Below the pieces are notes generated by a model. The model ran no database searches and was not told the origin of the DNA. It saw nothing but the letters and a program-made list of their open reading frames with translations. Made by a program: the position numbers and the translations under genes. A stretch of 64,000 nucleotides of DNA, taken from Rhizobium sp. CIAT894. GTDB taxonomy: Bacteria > Pseudomonadota > Alphaproteobacteria > Rhizobiales > Rhizobiaceae. The stretch lies in assembly GCF_000172795.2 (NCBI RefSeq), contig NZ_CP020947.1:2793001-2857000 (forward strand), written 5' to 3'. This document shows, piece by piece, positions 27,722-36,565 of the stretch. Numbering within the stretch: position 1 is the stretch's first letter; every line of letters starts with the position of its first letter.

Positions 27722-28768
27722 ATGCCTATTGCAAGAGGCTATGCCGCCACCGACGCTTCCAAGCCGCTGACCCCTTTCACCTTCGAACGCCGCGAACCCA
27801 ACGACGACGACGTCGTCATCGCGGTTCAATATTGCGGTGTCTGCCATTCCGACATTCACCAGGCCCGCAACGAATGGGGGAATTCCATATTCCCGATGGT
27901 ACCGGGCCACGAGGTTGCCGGCGTCGTTTCCGCCGTCGGCTCCAAGGTCACGCAATTTAAGGTCGGTGACCGCGTCGGCGTAGGTTGCTTCGTCGATTCC
28001 TGCGTCGGCTGCGCCGCGCGTGATCTGGATTACGAACACTACCTGCCGGGCCTCGTCCCGACCTATAACGGTTACGAAGCCGATGGCACGACCCCGACCT
28101 TCGGCGGTTACTCCGACTCGATCGTCGTCAAGGAAGGCTATGTGCTGCGCTTCCCCGACAATATCCCGCTCGATGCCGGCGCCCCTCTGCTTTGCGCCGG
28201 TATCACGCTTTACTCGCCGCTCGCGCATTGGAAAGCCGGTCCAGGCAAAAAGGTCGCGATCGTTGGCATGGGCGGTCTCGGCCATATGGGCGTGAAGATC
28301 GGTGCCGCCATGGGTGCCGACATCACCGTCCTCTCCCAATCGCTGTCGAAGAAGGAAGACGGCCTCAAGCTCGGCGCCAAGGACTATTATGCCACGAGCG
28401 ACGCCGAGACCTTCACCAAGCTCGCCGGCAGCTTCGACCTCATCATCAACACGGTCGGCACGGCAATCGACTGGAACGCCTATCTCAACCTGTTGAAGTC
28501 CGACGGCACAATGGTTCTGGTCGGCGTTCCCGAGCATCCGGTACCGGTCCACGCCTTCTCGGTTATCGGCGGGCGCAAGAGCCTTGCGGGCTCGATGATC
28601 GGCTCGATCAAGGAAACCCAGGAAATGCTCGACTTCTGCGGCAAGCACAACATCGTCTCGGAAATCGAGAAGATCGATATCCAGAATATCAACGAAGCCT
28701 ACGAGCGCGTCGTCAGGAGCGACGTCCGCTACCGCTTCGTCATCGATATTGCCTCACTGGCGGCTTGA
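27722..28768 (+). CDS. Zinc-type NADP-dependent alcohol dehydrogenase (YahK-like)
   Basis: 348 residues. Catalytic zinc region: [17 protein letters not shown] and PGHEVAG. Cofactor motif [17 protein letters not shown] near residue 185. The structural-zinc lobe reads [17 protein letters not shown], so only two of the usual four Cys remain. It reduces aldehydes or oxidises primary alcohols. Start with GGAAGG about 5 nt upstream. Divergent from an AraC regulator, which probably controls it. A terminator follows. Confidence 0.92.
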   Translation: MPIARGYAATDASKPLTPFTFERREPNDDDVVIAVQYCGVCHSDIHQARNEWGNSIFPMVPGHEVAGVVSAVGSKVTQFKVGDRVGVGCFVDSCVGCAARDLDYEHYLPGLVPTYNGYEADGTTPTFGGYSDSIVVKEGYVLRFPDNIPLDAGAPLLCAGITLYSPLAHWKAGPGKKVAIVGMGGLGHMGVKIGAAMGADITVLSQSLSKKEDGLKLGAKDYYATSDAETFTKLAGSFDLIINTVGTAIDWNAYLNLLKSDGTMVLVGVPEHPVPVHAFSVIGGRKSLAGSMIGSIKETQEMLDFCGKHNIVSEIEKIDIQNINEAYERVVRSDVRYRFVIDIASLAA

Positions 28769-28774
28769 TGAATG

Positions 28775-28806
28775 AGAGGCGGCTCCCTCGGGGGCCGCCT
28801 TTTTTG
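28775..28806 (+). terminator. Rho-independent terminator of alcohol dehydrogenase
   Basis: The stem GGCGGC/GCCGCC with inner pairing (TCCCTCGGGG) is followed by six T, 10 nt after the stop codon. Confidence 0.88.
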
Positions 28807-28827
28807 ATAACGGCATACTCCACCGGC

Positions 28828-28958
28828 CCTCATGCTGAGGTGCGATCCAAAGGATCGCCTCGAAGCATCATCCGCCAACGCCGCTTCTGCCGCCACTTCA
28901 GAGCGCCCGCCCCCTGCTTCGAGGCTCCGGCCTTCGGCCTGCGCACCTCAGCATGAGG
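28828..28958. repeat. Palindromic repeat with 17-bp perfect ends
   Basis: CCTCATGCTGAGGTGCG (28828-28844) is exactly inverted at 28942-28958; inner blocks (CTCGAAGC, GCTTCGAG) also pair. The right arm overlaps the last codons and supplies the stop codon of the TetM-like gene. Confidence 0.85.
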
Positions 28959-30903
28959 CTCTCGTGGACTGCAGCCGCAACAGATATTCCACCGGGTTGA
29001 ACGGATCAGGCCCCGAACGCGAACGCCGGCGCGGTGGCCCCGATATCGGGGCATAGTGATCGAAAGCCGTTTCCATCGTCCCTGCCCCGCTCGTCAGACC
29101 GGGCAATTGCTGCTGGACGCTTCGAACCATCTGAGACGCCAGAGTGCCTTCGAGCCGCGCCACACCATCGGCGATCACGGAATCCGTCGTCGCCGCAGCG
29201 GATTTCGCCAGCAGAGTCAGCACGCTGCTCAGGCTCTCGACAGGCGCTTCCAGGTGAAAGCGGTCGAAAGGCTCGCAGACGACCGTTTGCGCGGCCGAGA
29301 GCGCCGATGCCAGCACCCAGGGGGTCAGTTGCCGGAAATCGGCGGCGGTGCTGGCCGGTGAACTATGGCGCGCCGCCGTCATCGCCACATGGCAATCGAT
29401 GACCTGCCAGCCGAAGACGCCCTGCTTCAGCGTTTCGAACACGGTTTCCTCGACCGCCCGGTAGAAGGCGACCGGCATCTGGCCGACATCCACTTCGAGC
29501 GCAAAGCTGTTGCCCGTCCCGGCAGGACGCGGTTCGACCCGCAGGCCGACGGTGGCGAGAAACGGATTGGGCTCCCTGAAGAGGATCTGCAGGCCGGTTC
29601 CGGTTGCCGCCGGCCTCTCGGCCAGGATGACCGTGCTTTCCTCGAAGCTCGCATCGAGGCCGAAATCCGTCAGCAGCGTCGCTTGGATCACCTCTTTCTG
29701 CACCTCGCCATAGAGCGAGACGAAGACCTCGTCGGTCTCTTCGTTGCGGTGCAGGTTGATCAGGGGATCCTGTTCGGCCATCTGGCTCAACGCTAGCCAC
29801 AGCGCCGCCTTGTCCGAAGGCCGCCGCGCGAGGACGCGGGTTTCGAGCGTCGGCGGCGCGAAGTGAGCCCTTCCCGCCGCGCCCGGATCGCCGCCCACCG
29901 CATCGCCAATCCGGACGCCGGCAAGTCCGCTGACGCGCGCGATCTGCCCGGCGCCAAAGCTCTCGGCGGCATGACTGCGCCCGCTCCCGAAGAGCTGGAT
30001 TGCGGTTACTCTTTCCGGGCCTTTCGGCAGATCGAGATATTGCCGCAGCCGCACCGTGCCGGATGTCAGATACAGATAACACAGCTTCTCGCCGCCCCAG
30101 CCGCGCTCGATCTTGAAGATCTTGCCGGCGACCGGTCCGTCCGGATCGGTGTGCCGCTCGGGCAAGATCGCCGCAATGGCCGAGGCGAGCGCAGGCACGC
30201 CGGCGCCGGTCATGGCCGCGCCGGCGAAGACGGGATGCACTAGGCCGCGCGCCGCCTGATCGGCCAGAGCGCGGCTGAGCCTTTCCCGCGTCAGGCGTTC
30301 CGGGGCGAGCACATAGTCGTCGAGCAGCGCCTCGTCGTTTTCCCCGAGCGCCTCGCAGAGCGCCGAAAAAAGCGGCTCGCTCCCTGAGTCCAGCGCCTCC
30401 ACCCGGGCAAGCTTGCCGCCGGCATCGATGACCGAAGACATGGCGATCGGCCGGACGGCGAGCTGCGCGGCAAGCGCCTCCATCACCTCCCCATACCGCG
30501 CGCCGAGGCGATCGACCTTGTTGACGAAGAAGACGAAGGGAACGCCGAGCCGCCGTAGCGCCCGCACCAGCACGCGCGTCTGCGCCTGCACGCCTTCGAC
30601 CGCCGAGACGACGACGACCGCCGCATCCAGCAATCCCAGCACCCGCTCGACCTCAGCGATGAAATCCGGGTGGCCGGGCGTGTCGATCAGATTGACGACC
30701 CTGTCGCCGATCGCAAACGACACGACCGCGGCCCTGATCGTGATGCCGCGTTGCCGCTCGAGGTCGAGATTGTCCGTCTGCGTATTGCCGGTATCGACGC
30801 TGCCGAGCTTGTCGATGACGCCGGCGTTAAAAAGCAGTCTTTCGGTAAGGCTAGTCTTGCCTGCATCCACATGAGCGAGGATGCCCAGATTCAAAGTTCG
30901 CAT
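28948..30903 (-). CDS. TetM/OtrA-like ribosomal-protection GTPase
   Basis: 651 residues, close to TetM/OtrA and shorter than EF-G. GTPase motifs: AHVDAGKTS (G1), RGITI (G2), DTPGHPDF (G3), NKVD (G4). Domain II and EF-G-like domains IV/V follow. Family members displace tetracycline from ribosomes; some genomic copies have no proven resistance role. The C-terminal loop needed for drug displacement cannot be judged by eye. The gene ends inside a palindromic repeat that supplies the stop codon and so may have altered the tail (QSTRASC). Confidence 0.88.
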   Translation of the reverse strand: MRTLNLGILAHVDAGKTSLTERLLFNAGVIDKLGSVDTGNTQTDNLDLERQRGITIRAAVVSFAIGDRVVNLIDTPGHPDFIAEVERVLGLLDAAVVVVSAVEGVQAQTRVLVRALRRLGVPFVFFVNKVDRLGARYGEVMEALAAQLAVRPIAMSSVIDAGGKLARVEALDSGSEPLFSALCEALGENDEALLDDYVLAPERLTRERLSRALADQAARGLVHPVFAGAAMTGAGVPALASAIAAILPERHTDPDGPVAGKIFKIERGWGGEKLCYLYLTSGTVRLRQYLDLPKGPERVTAIQLFGSGRSHAAESFGAGQIARVSGLAGVRIGDAVGGDPGAAGRAHFAPPTLETRVLARRPSDKAALWLALSQMAEQDPLINLHRNEETDEVFVSLYGEVQKEVIQATLLTDFGLDASFEESTVILAERPAATGTGLQILFREPNPFLATVGLRVEPRPAGTGNSFALEVDVGQMPVAFYRAVEETVFETLKQGVFGWQVIDCHVAMTAARHSSPASTAADFRQLTPWVLASALSAAQTVVCEPFDRFHLEAPVESLSSVLTLLAKSAAATTDSVIADGVARLEGTLASQMVRSVQQQLPGLTSGAGTMETAFDHYAPISGPPRRRSRSGPDPFNPVEYLLRLQSTRASC

Positions 30904-31113
30904 GAACCACCAACTTCTCAGAAATTCGGATGTGATTTTCGTGAGAAGTGAATCGGCGCATTGGAACCTCTATCCGTTGATGCGGCTGGATGCGGTATCC
31001 CGGGTGATGGGGAGACGCGGGCGGGATGCTAAGGGCGGGTGAGGAGATGTGTCAAGGTTGATGCTATCGCATTTACGGCGCGGGCGCGCATAGCTGGATT
31101 CTTCCGCCGTGGC
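30904..31113. other. Intergenic region upstream of TetM-like gene
   Basis: About 210 bp with the presumed promoter of the TetM-like gene and, at 31067-31100, a fragment of the GTCATTC/GGATTC mosaic repeat joined to the RIME-like copy that follows. No gene seen. Confidence 0.4.
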
Positions 31114-31307
31114 GCCGTGTGGCGCCCCCCTCTGCCCTGCCGGGCATCTCCCCCACAGGTGGGGAGATTGGACGGGCGCGATGGTTTCCCCAACCAACTG
31201 CCGCGTCGTTATTTCGATACGGCAGAAAGGGACCGATGATCCAACACCTTGCCGATCTCTCCCCTTGTGGGGGAGATGCCCGGCAGGGCAGAGGGGGGTC
31301 ACATGGC
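31114..31307. repeat. RIME-like large palindromic repeat, copy 2
   Basis: The arms start GCCGTGTGG and end with its near complement TCACATGGC. Inner blocks CATCTCCCCCACAGGTGGGG and its complement form long stems around a roughly 80-bp centre. It is the same family as 5207-5408. Confidence 0.85.
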
Positions 31308-31348
31308 ACCCACTCTCCCGCCACCCTCCAACGTGACCCAAAGAGAGC

Positions 31349-32614
31349 CTACCCCTCCTCCCGCATCGTCTCCCGCTGGGTGATCAGCCGCGCGCTGTGC
31401 TGGCCGCTCAAGTAGATCCACAGCCAGCTCCAGGCGACGGAGAAGCGCGAGCGGGTACCGATCAGGAAGTAGATATGGGCAATGCCCCAGATCCACCAGG
31501 CGATCCAGCCTTTCAGCTTGATCCGGCCGAAATCGATGATCGCCGCACTCTGGCCGATCGTCGCCAAGCTCCCCTGGTGCCGGTAGCGGAAGGGAGCCGG
31601 CGCCGGTTTTCCCGAGAGTCGCGCGCGGATGACCTTGGCAACGTAGCCGCCCTGCTGCTTGGCGGCGGGCGCGATGCCCGGCACCGGCTTGCCGTCCTCG
31701 CGCAGGACCGAGGCGGTATCGCCGATGACGAAAACATCAGGCAGATCAGGCGCTCTCAGATCCTTTTCGACGACGACGCGCCCTGCCCGGTCGGCCGGCA
31801 CGCCGAGCCAGCGAGCTGCCGGCGAAGCTGTGACGCCGGCCGCCCAGACGATGGTGCGGCTCGGGATGAAGCTCTCGCCGATCCGCACGCCGTCGGCGCC
31901 GCACTCCGTTACCGGCTTGCCGAGAAGCACCTCGACGCCGAGCTTCTCCAGCGCCTTCTGCGCATAGGCCGAGAGCTCCTCGGCGAAGGTCGGCAGCACG
32001 CGCGGGCCGGCCTCGGCCAGCACGACGCGGGTCTTGCGTGTGTCGATGTTACGGAATTCCTTGGGCAGGGTGAAATGCGCGAGCTCGGCGATGATGCCGG
32101 CAAGCTCGACGCCGGTTGGCCCGGCGCCGACGATGGTGAAGGTGAGCAGCGCGTCGCGCACGGCGGGATCGCTCTCCAGCTCCGCCTTCTCGAAGGCGAG
32201 CAGTACGCGCCGGCGGATCGTCGTCGCGTCCTCCAGCGTCTTCAGGCCCGGCGCCACCGGCTCCCATTCGTCATGGCCGAAATAGGCATGCGTCGCCCCG
32301 GTCGCCAGCACCAGCGTGTCGTAACTGAGAGTCATGCCGCTGCGTAACGAAACCGTCTTCGCGCCACTGTCGACATCGGTGACTTCGCCGAGCAGCACCG
32401 TCACGTCGGGCCGATCGGCATAGAGGCGGCGGATTGGCCAGGCAATTTCCGAGGTGGAGAGAATGGTCGTCGCCACCTGATAGAGCAGCGGCTGGAAGAG
32501 ATGATGGTTGCGCCGGTCGACGAGCGTGATCCTCGCCCCTGCGCCCTTCAACCCGTTGACGAGCTGAAGCCCGCCGAAACCGCCGCCGACAACGACGACA
32601 TGATGATCGCTCAT
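31349..32614 (-). CDS. ndh: Type II NADH dehydrogenase (NDH-2)
   Basis: 421 residues. FAD motif VVVVGGGFGGLQLVNGLKG at the N-terminus, second dinucleotide motif TIVGAGPTGVELAGIIAELA near residue 165, VFVIGDTAS for FAD ribityl binding, and a C-terminal amphipathic membrane anchor (AHIYFLIGTRSRFSVAW). It oxidises NADH and reduces quinone without pumping protons. Start chosen at MSDHH, with GAGG upstream; the frame stays open further upstream. Confidence 0.92.
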   Translation of the reverse strand: MSDHHVVVVGGGFGGLQLVNGLKGAGARITLVDRRNHHLFQPLLYQVATTILSTSEIAWPIRRLYADRPDVTVLLGEVTDVDSGAKTVSLRSGMTLSYDTLVLATGATHAYFGHDEWEPVAPGLKTLEDATTIRRRVLLAFEKAELESDPAVRDALLTFTIVGAGPTGVELAGIIAELAHFTLPKEFRNIDTRKTRVVLAEAGPRVLPTFAEELSAYAQKALEKLGVEVLLGKPVTECGADGVRIGESFIPSRTIVWAAGVTASPAARWLGVPADRAGRVVVEKDLRAPDLPDVFVIGDTASVLREDGKPVPGIAPAAKQQGGYVAKVIRARLSGKPAPAPFRYRHQGSLATIGQSAAIIDFGRIKLKGWIAWWIWGIAHIYFLIGTRSRFSVAWSWLWIYLSGQHSARLITQRETMREEG

Positions 32615-32792
32615 GACCTGCCTCTTCTGCGCCATTTTGCTGAGAGCCAATGTGGCCTTCGCCGCGAAGGTTGCAACCGCCGTTTTGGCATGTCTCCCCT
32701 GCGCCGATCGCAGCCGAAAAAGGCCGTCCAACGGCTTGCAAGACGTTGGACGGCCTTAGGACCAGTTCATAACGCAGATGCGTCAGCGCAAA

Positions 32793-33308
32793 TCAATAGG
32801 GGCCAACGCACTGACGACGGGGCCCATGATAGGGCTGGAAGCTATTGTCGAACGCCCTGTACGAACGATAACGGGCATAGCACCAGCTCTCGTGGCTGCC
32901 GCCTCCTCCATAATAGGCGGACGACGCATACGCCCGATAGGGCCTCCCATAGTAGCCGCCGTAATAACCGTAAGGCCTGCGGTAGTAGCCGTAGGGCGAG
33001 CCATAATAGCCGTAAGGCGACCCGTAATACGAACCGTAATAGGGCTGCGCCAGTGCGCCACCGATGATGGTGCCGACGGCTAGACCGCCCAGGGCCCAGC
33101 CCCAGCCTGATCCATTGTGATGATGGCCGTAATACCCGCCTCCGTGATAACCGCCACCCCAATGACCGCCATGGCCACGCCATTGCACTTGCTCTATCTG
33201 CTGCTGTGCTTCGAACCTGGGTGGGTTGATAGCCGGAAACGCCTGAGCCGGCGTGACACCGGGGGCACCCATGATCAAGCCTAACGTGACGATTGCCAGC
33301 TTTCTCAT
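32793..33308 (-). CDS. BA14K-family secreted protein
   Basis: 171 residues. Signal peptide (residues 1-23), a Gly/Tyr/His-rich low-complexity region with repeats of YGSPYGYYG type (about residues 60-140), and a C-terminal BA14K motif (ESWCYARYRSYRAFDNSFQP, then the RRQC end). BA14K is an alphaproteobacterial envelope protein family linked to lectin-like activity and immunogenicity in Brucella. The Cys pair in the C-terminal motif is intact. Confidence 0.92.
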   Translation of the reverse strand: MRKLAIVTLGLIMGAPGVTPAQAFPAINPPRFEAQQQIEQVQWRGHGGHWGGGYHGGGYYGHHHNGSGWGWALGGLAVGTIIGGALAQPYYGSYYGSPYGYYGSPYGYYRRPYGYYGGYYGRPYRAYASSAYYGGGGSHESWCYARYRSYRAFDNSFQPYHGPRRQCVGPY

Positions 33309-33432
33309 GATTGTTCTCCTCTTCCTCCAAGAGGAGGAATATCCTCCCTTCCTCCTGAACCAAAGGTGAACATAATATATCGAAAAACGTTCCGTATCGA
33401 GACAAATTAATTGTTATCGATGGCGCTGAGGA

Positions 33433-33975
33433 TTATAGGCTCCGGCATTCCGATCTTGCTTTTTCCAGGAGGCTGTAAACCTGTCGCGCATTGTCAATCC
33501 CCAGAAGCTGGGGTTCGTTGGCGAGACCGGGTGTCCAGCCGCTCATCCTTCTGTTGGATGGCACGCCGAACTTGATCGTGCCCCTGCCTCGGCTGCCTTC
33601 TTCAAGACTGATCGACGGTAGGAGTTCGAGCTGATTGGTGGACAAATGTCGAAAGAGCCCGCTTCTCCGAATGATCACCCGTCTGTCGGTCAACACATAT
33701 TCCGTTCGAGCCCGCACCGCCGCATCGACGAAAAAGCGTCCTGCCGTTATGTAGAGGCCCATAAGCACGAATGGAATACCCCATAATTTTGTGAAAACGG
33801 GCGCTTCCGTGCTGATGGCAGTGATTTCCCAGAAGATCGCAAAGCCGCCCCAGAGAAGCGAAAACGGAACAAGGAGGAAATCCCGCGATATCAAAAGAAA
33901 ACCTTGGGCAGGACGCCCTGACCAAAGAAGCTTTTCCCCTGGCAGAAAAAAGCTCCGAATATCGCTATCGCTCAT
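33433..33975 (-). CDS. PH-domain-like membrane protein
   Basis: 180 residues. LLPGEKLLWSGRP-like start (FFLPGEKLLWSGRPAQGFLL), two hydrophobic helices (about 33-50 and 65-85), then a bacterial PH-like domain with EYVLTDRRVIIRRSG. Such proteins are inner-membrane with unknown function. The Lrp/AsnC-family gene lies 25 nt upstream on the same strand, so cotranscription is possible. Start ATG has only a weak SD. Confidence 0.8.
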   Translation of the reverse strand: MSDSDIRSFFLPGEKLLWSGRPAQGFLLISRDFLLVPFSLLWGGFAIFWEITAISTEAPVFTKLWGIPFVLMGLYITAGRFFVDAAVRARTEYVLTDRRVIIRRSGLFRHLSTNQLELLPSISLEEGSRGRGTIKFGVPSNRRMSGWTPGLANEPQLLGIDNARQVYSLLEKARSECRSL

Positions 33976-34000
33976 ACTACCACGCCCCTTCAAATGACTT

Positions 34001-34465
34001 TTACCGGGCATAACCCACGGGTATCGCCATTCCATGTTTCAACTCTTCCATCGAGATCGACGCCGAGACGTCGAAGAGCTCGAGTTTGCGCACGATCTGC
34101 TTGTAGATCACGTCGTAATGCTCGACGCGCGGCAGGACGATCTTCAGGATGTAATCGTGATTGCCGGTCAACCGGTGCGCCTCGACGATCTCGGGAATGT
34201 CGCTGATGATCCTGCGGAAGCTTTCCGTCCATTCGTCGGAGTGGTGCGCCGTCTTCACCAGTGCGAAGACCGTCGTCGGCACACCCATTTTCTCCCGATC
34301 GAGCACCACGATCCGCCGGGCGATATGGCCGCCTTCCTCCAGCCGCTGGATGCGCCGTGAGCAGGCCGACACCGAAAGCGCCACGCGCTCGGCAAGGTCG
34401 GTCACGGAGATGCCCGCATCCTTTTGCAGCATATCGAGAATGCGTCTGTCGCGATCATCCAGCAT
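34001..34465 (-). CDS. Lrp/AsnC-family regulator
   Basis: 154 residues. N-terminal HTH (LDDRDRRILDMLQKDAGISV, then LAERVALSVSACSRRIQRLE) and a C-terminal RAM ligand-binding domain (AHRLTGNHDYILKIVLPRVE). Regulators of this size sense amino acids. The start at MLDDRD is normal for the family; upstream in-frame Met codons would give an atypical extension. Divergent from an Asp/Glu-type racemase gene, its probable target. Confidence 0.93.
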   Translation of the reverse strand: MLDDRDRRILDMLQKDAGISVTDLAERVALSVSACSRRIQRLEEGGHIARRIVVLDREKMGVPTTVFALVKTAHHSDEWTESFRRIISDIPEIVEAHRLTGNHDYILKIVLPRVEHYDVIYKQIVRKLELFDVSASISMEELKHGMAIPVGYAR

Positions 34466-34620
34466 GTGTGAGAAATAAACCTTCCGCCCCAGTTTTGCGC
34501 AATTACTCCAAATCGCGCAAAATAATAGCACATATTGGACGCGCAGGACAAACAACGCAAACACCTCGCGCCGGCATTGCAGCATCATTCTCGAAACTCG
34601 AAGCATGGGAGCATGAAGAG

Positions 34621-35340
34621 ATGGAAACGATCGGCCTGATCGGCGGCATGAGTTTCGAAAGTTCGGCGGTCTATTATCGCCTCGTCAACGAGATGGTGCG
34701 CGCCCGCAAGGGTGGCCTCGCCTCGGCCGAACTCATTCTGCATTCGGTCAATTTCGAGGAGATCGTCGCCCTTCAAAAGGCCGGCAACTGGGATGGCGCC
34801 GCCCGCCGCCTCGCCGATGTTGCCGAACGCCTTCAGGCTGCCGGCGCCGGCTGCGTCCTCATCTGCACCAACACCATGCACCTGATCGCCGATGAGGTCG
34901 CAGCCCGGATCTCAGTGCCGCTGATCCACATTATCGACGAGACGGCGAAATCGCTGCGTGCCACCGGCCGTAAGCGCCCGCTGCTGCTTGCCACCCGCTA
35001 CACGATGGAGCACGGCTTCTACGCCGAGCGCATGAAGGGCCACGGCATCGACATCATGGTGCCCGACGCCGCCGACCGCACCACCGTGCACGACATCATC
35101 TTCAATGAACTCTGCGCCGGCAGGGTGCACGACAGCTCGCGCGAAAAGCTGATCGATATCATCGACCGCGCTGTCGACAACGGCGCCGACAGCATCATCC
35201 TCGGCTGCACCGAGATCTGCCTGATCCTCGACCCCGCCCGCCTGCCGCTGCCGGGCTTCGACACCACCGCGATCCATGCCCGGGCAGCGGTCGAATTCGC
35301 CCTTGGCGAGGAGGACGTGGAGGCAGAAGAGGCCGCTTGA
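34621..35340 (+). CDS. Aspartate/glutamate racemase family protein
   Basis: 239 residues. IGLIGGMSFESSAVYYRLVN at the start, first catalytic Cys in LICTNTMHLIAD (near residue 82), second Cys in ILGCTEICLIL (near residue 198), as expected for the two-base racemase fold. Likely interconverts L- and D-aspartate or a related amino acid. Start with GAAGAG just upstream. Divergent from an Lrp/AsnC regulator; the 155-bp gap contains AT-rich blocks suited to Lrp binding. Confidence 0.9.
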   Translation: METIGLIGGMSFESSAVYYRLVNEMVRARKGGLASAELILHSVNFEEIVALQKAGNWDGAARRLADVAERLQAAGAGCVLICTNTMHLIADEVAARISVPLIHIIDETAKSLRATGRKRPLLLATRYTMEHGFYAERMKGHGIDIMVPDAADRTTVHDIIFNELCAGRVHDSSREKLIDIIDRAVDNGADSIILGCTEICLILDPARLPLPGFDTTAIHARAAVEFALGEEDVEAEEAA

Positions 35341-35352
35341 TGGCACCCACAA

Positions 35353-35375
35353 TTTAGTTGACTAAGTCAACTAAA
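35353..35375. promoter_or_regulatory. Perfect 23-bp palindrome, probable MarR operator
   Basis: Two 11-bp arms (TTTAGTTGACT/AGTCAACTAAA) around one A. It starts 13 nt after the racemase stop and is upstream of the MarR-GNAT gene (start 35577). The TTGAC/GTCAA half-sites are usual for MarR proteins. Confidence 0.7.
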
Positions 35376-35441
35376 TGCATGACAAATGTCTTCATGCGGA
35401 GATCTTTTGTCAGTTTGTTGGCACGTCGGCCACCCCTCCTT

Positions 35442-35522
35442 CCGTCATGCTCGGGCTCGTCCCGAGCATCTGCCTCCGTTCGATAGGGCAGCAGATCCTC
35501 GGCACAAGGCCGAGGATGACGG
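35442..35522. repeat. Palindromic intergenic repeat (CCGTCAT/ATGACGG ends)
   Basis: Two small stems (CTCGGGCTCGTCCCGAG; CCTCGGCACAAGGCCGAGG) are bounded by CCGTCAT and ATGACGG. This is a widespread alphaproteobacterial repeat type. It lies between the likely MarR operator and the MarR-GNAT start. Confidence 0.7.
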
Positions 35523-35576
35523 CGAGTGAGGAGCGAGCCGTGTCAGCAGTGGCGAGATCTCCATCTGGAGATCACC

Positions 35577-36494
35577 ATGTCCGGTACCGCCCTCATCGAA
35601 ACCGCCCGCGATTTCAACCGCTTCTATACGAATTTCCTCGGCCTCCTGAACAAGGCCTATCTCGACTCGCCCTATACGCTGACGGATGCCCGCATCCTCT
35701 TCGAGATCGGCTCGCACGAGGGCATCAGCGCCACCGCACTTGTCCGCGACCTGCATCTCGACGCCGCCTATCTCAGCCGCATCCTCAAGCGTTTCCGCGC
35801 TGAGGGGCTGATCGAAACCAGTCCCGATCCGGCCGATCTGCGCAGTCAAATCATCAAGATCACCGACCGGGGACACGAGGAATTCGAGGAACTCGGCCGG
35901 CGCGCCAATGCTCAGATCGCCGCCCGGTTCGACACGCTGGCGAGCGGCGAACCGGAGGCGGCGGTGCGTGCCATGGGCACGATCCGTGCCCTGCTCGACC
36001 CCACCACAAAACCGGCGCCTGCCATCATCCGCGCCCACCGCGCCGGCGATATCGGCTGGATCGTCCAGAGCCAGAGCCGCTTCTATACCGAAGAATATGG
36101 CTGGGATCTGCGCTTCGAGGCACTGGTCGCCGAGGTCGCCGGAAAATTCCTGGCCAACTTCGATCCGGCGCTCGAATATTGCTGGATCGCCGAACGCGGC
36201 GGTATCAATGTCGGCTCCGTCCTCGTCACAAATGGCGGCGACGGCGTCGCCAAGCTGCGGCTGCTTTATGTCGATAAATCAGCCCGCGGCCTCGGGCTCG
36301 GCAAGCTGCTGGTCGACGAATGCATCCGCTTTTGCAGGCAAAAGGACTACAGCGAGCTCCATCTCTGGACCAACGACATGCTGGAAACCGCCCGCGCCAT
36401 CTACGTCAAAACAGGCTTTCGCCTTGTCTCCGAGGAGAGACATCGGATGTTCGGTCCGGAGGCCAACGGCCAAAACTGGGTTCTTGCCTTATGA
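35577..36494 (+). CDS. MarR-GNAT bifunctional regulator/acetyltransferase
   Basis: 305 residues. Residues about 1-145 form a MarR winged helix (LTDARILFEIGSHEGISATA, LDAAYLSRILKRFRAEGLIE, the wing PADLRSQIIKITDRG). Residues about 150-305 form a GNAT fold with the acetyl-CoA loop RGLGLGKLLVDECIRF. Such fusions occur widely and may couple sensing to acetylation of a small molecule or protein. SD GGAG is 6 nt before the ATG. A likely operator lies 200 bp upstream, behind a repeat. Confidence 0.93.
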   Translation: MSGTALIETARDFNRFYTNFLGLLNKAYLDSPYTLTDARILFEIGSHEGISATALVRDLHLDAAYLSRILKRFRAEGLIETSPDPADLRSQIIKITDRGHEEFEELGRRANAQIAARFDTLASGEPEAAVRAMGTIRALLDPTTKPAPAIIRAHRAGDIGWIVQSQSRFYTEEYGWDLRFEALVAEVAGKFLANFDPALEYCWIAERGGINVGSVLVTNGGDGVAKLRLLYVDKSARGLGLGKLLVDECIRFCRQKDYSELHLWTNDMLETARAIYVKTGFRLVSEERHRMFGPEANGQNWVLAL

Positions 36495-36536
36495 CCCCAC
36501 CGCCGGCTTGCTGCGCCGCAAAATTTCACTTGATTT

Positions 36537-36552
36537 GGAAATGATCATTTCC
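36537..36552. promoter_or_regulatory. Palindromic operator GGAAATGATCATTTCC
   Basis: A perfect 16-bp palindrome ending 14 nt before the TetR gene start (36566), the expected place for autorepression of the TetR-MFS pair. Confidence 0.75.
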
Positions 36553-36565
36553 TAATTAGGCAGGC

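Noticed and set aside
28948..30903. True elongation factor G
   Set aside because: Length and domain order match TetM/OtrA better, and it lacks str-operon neighbours.
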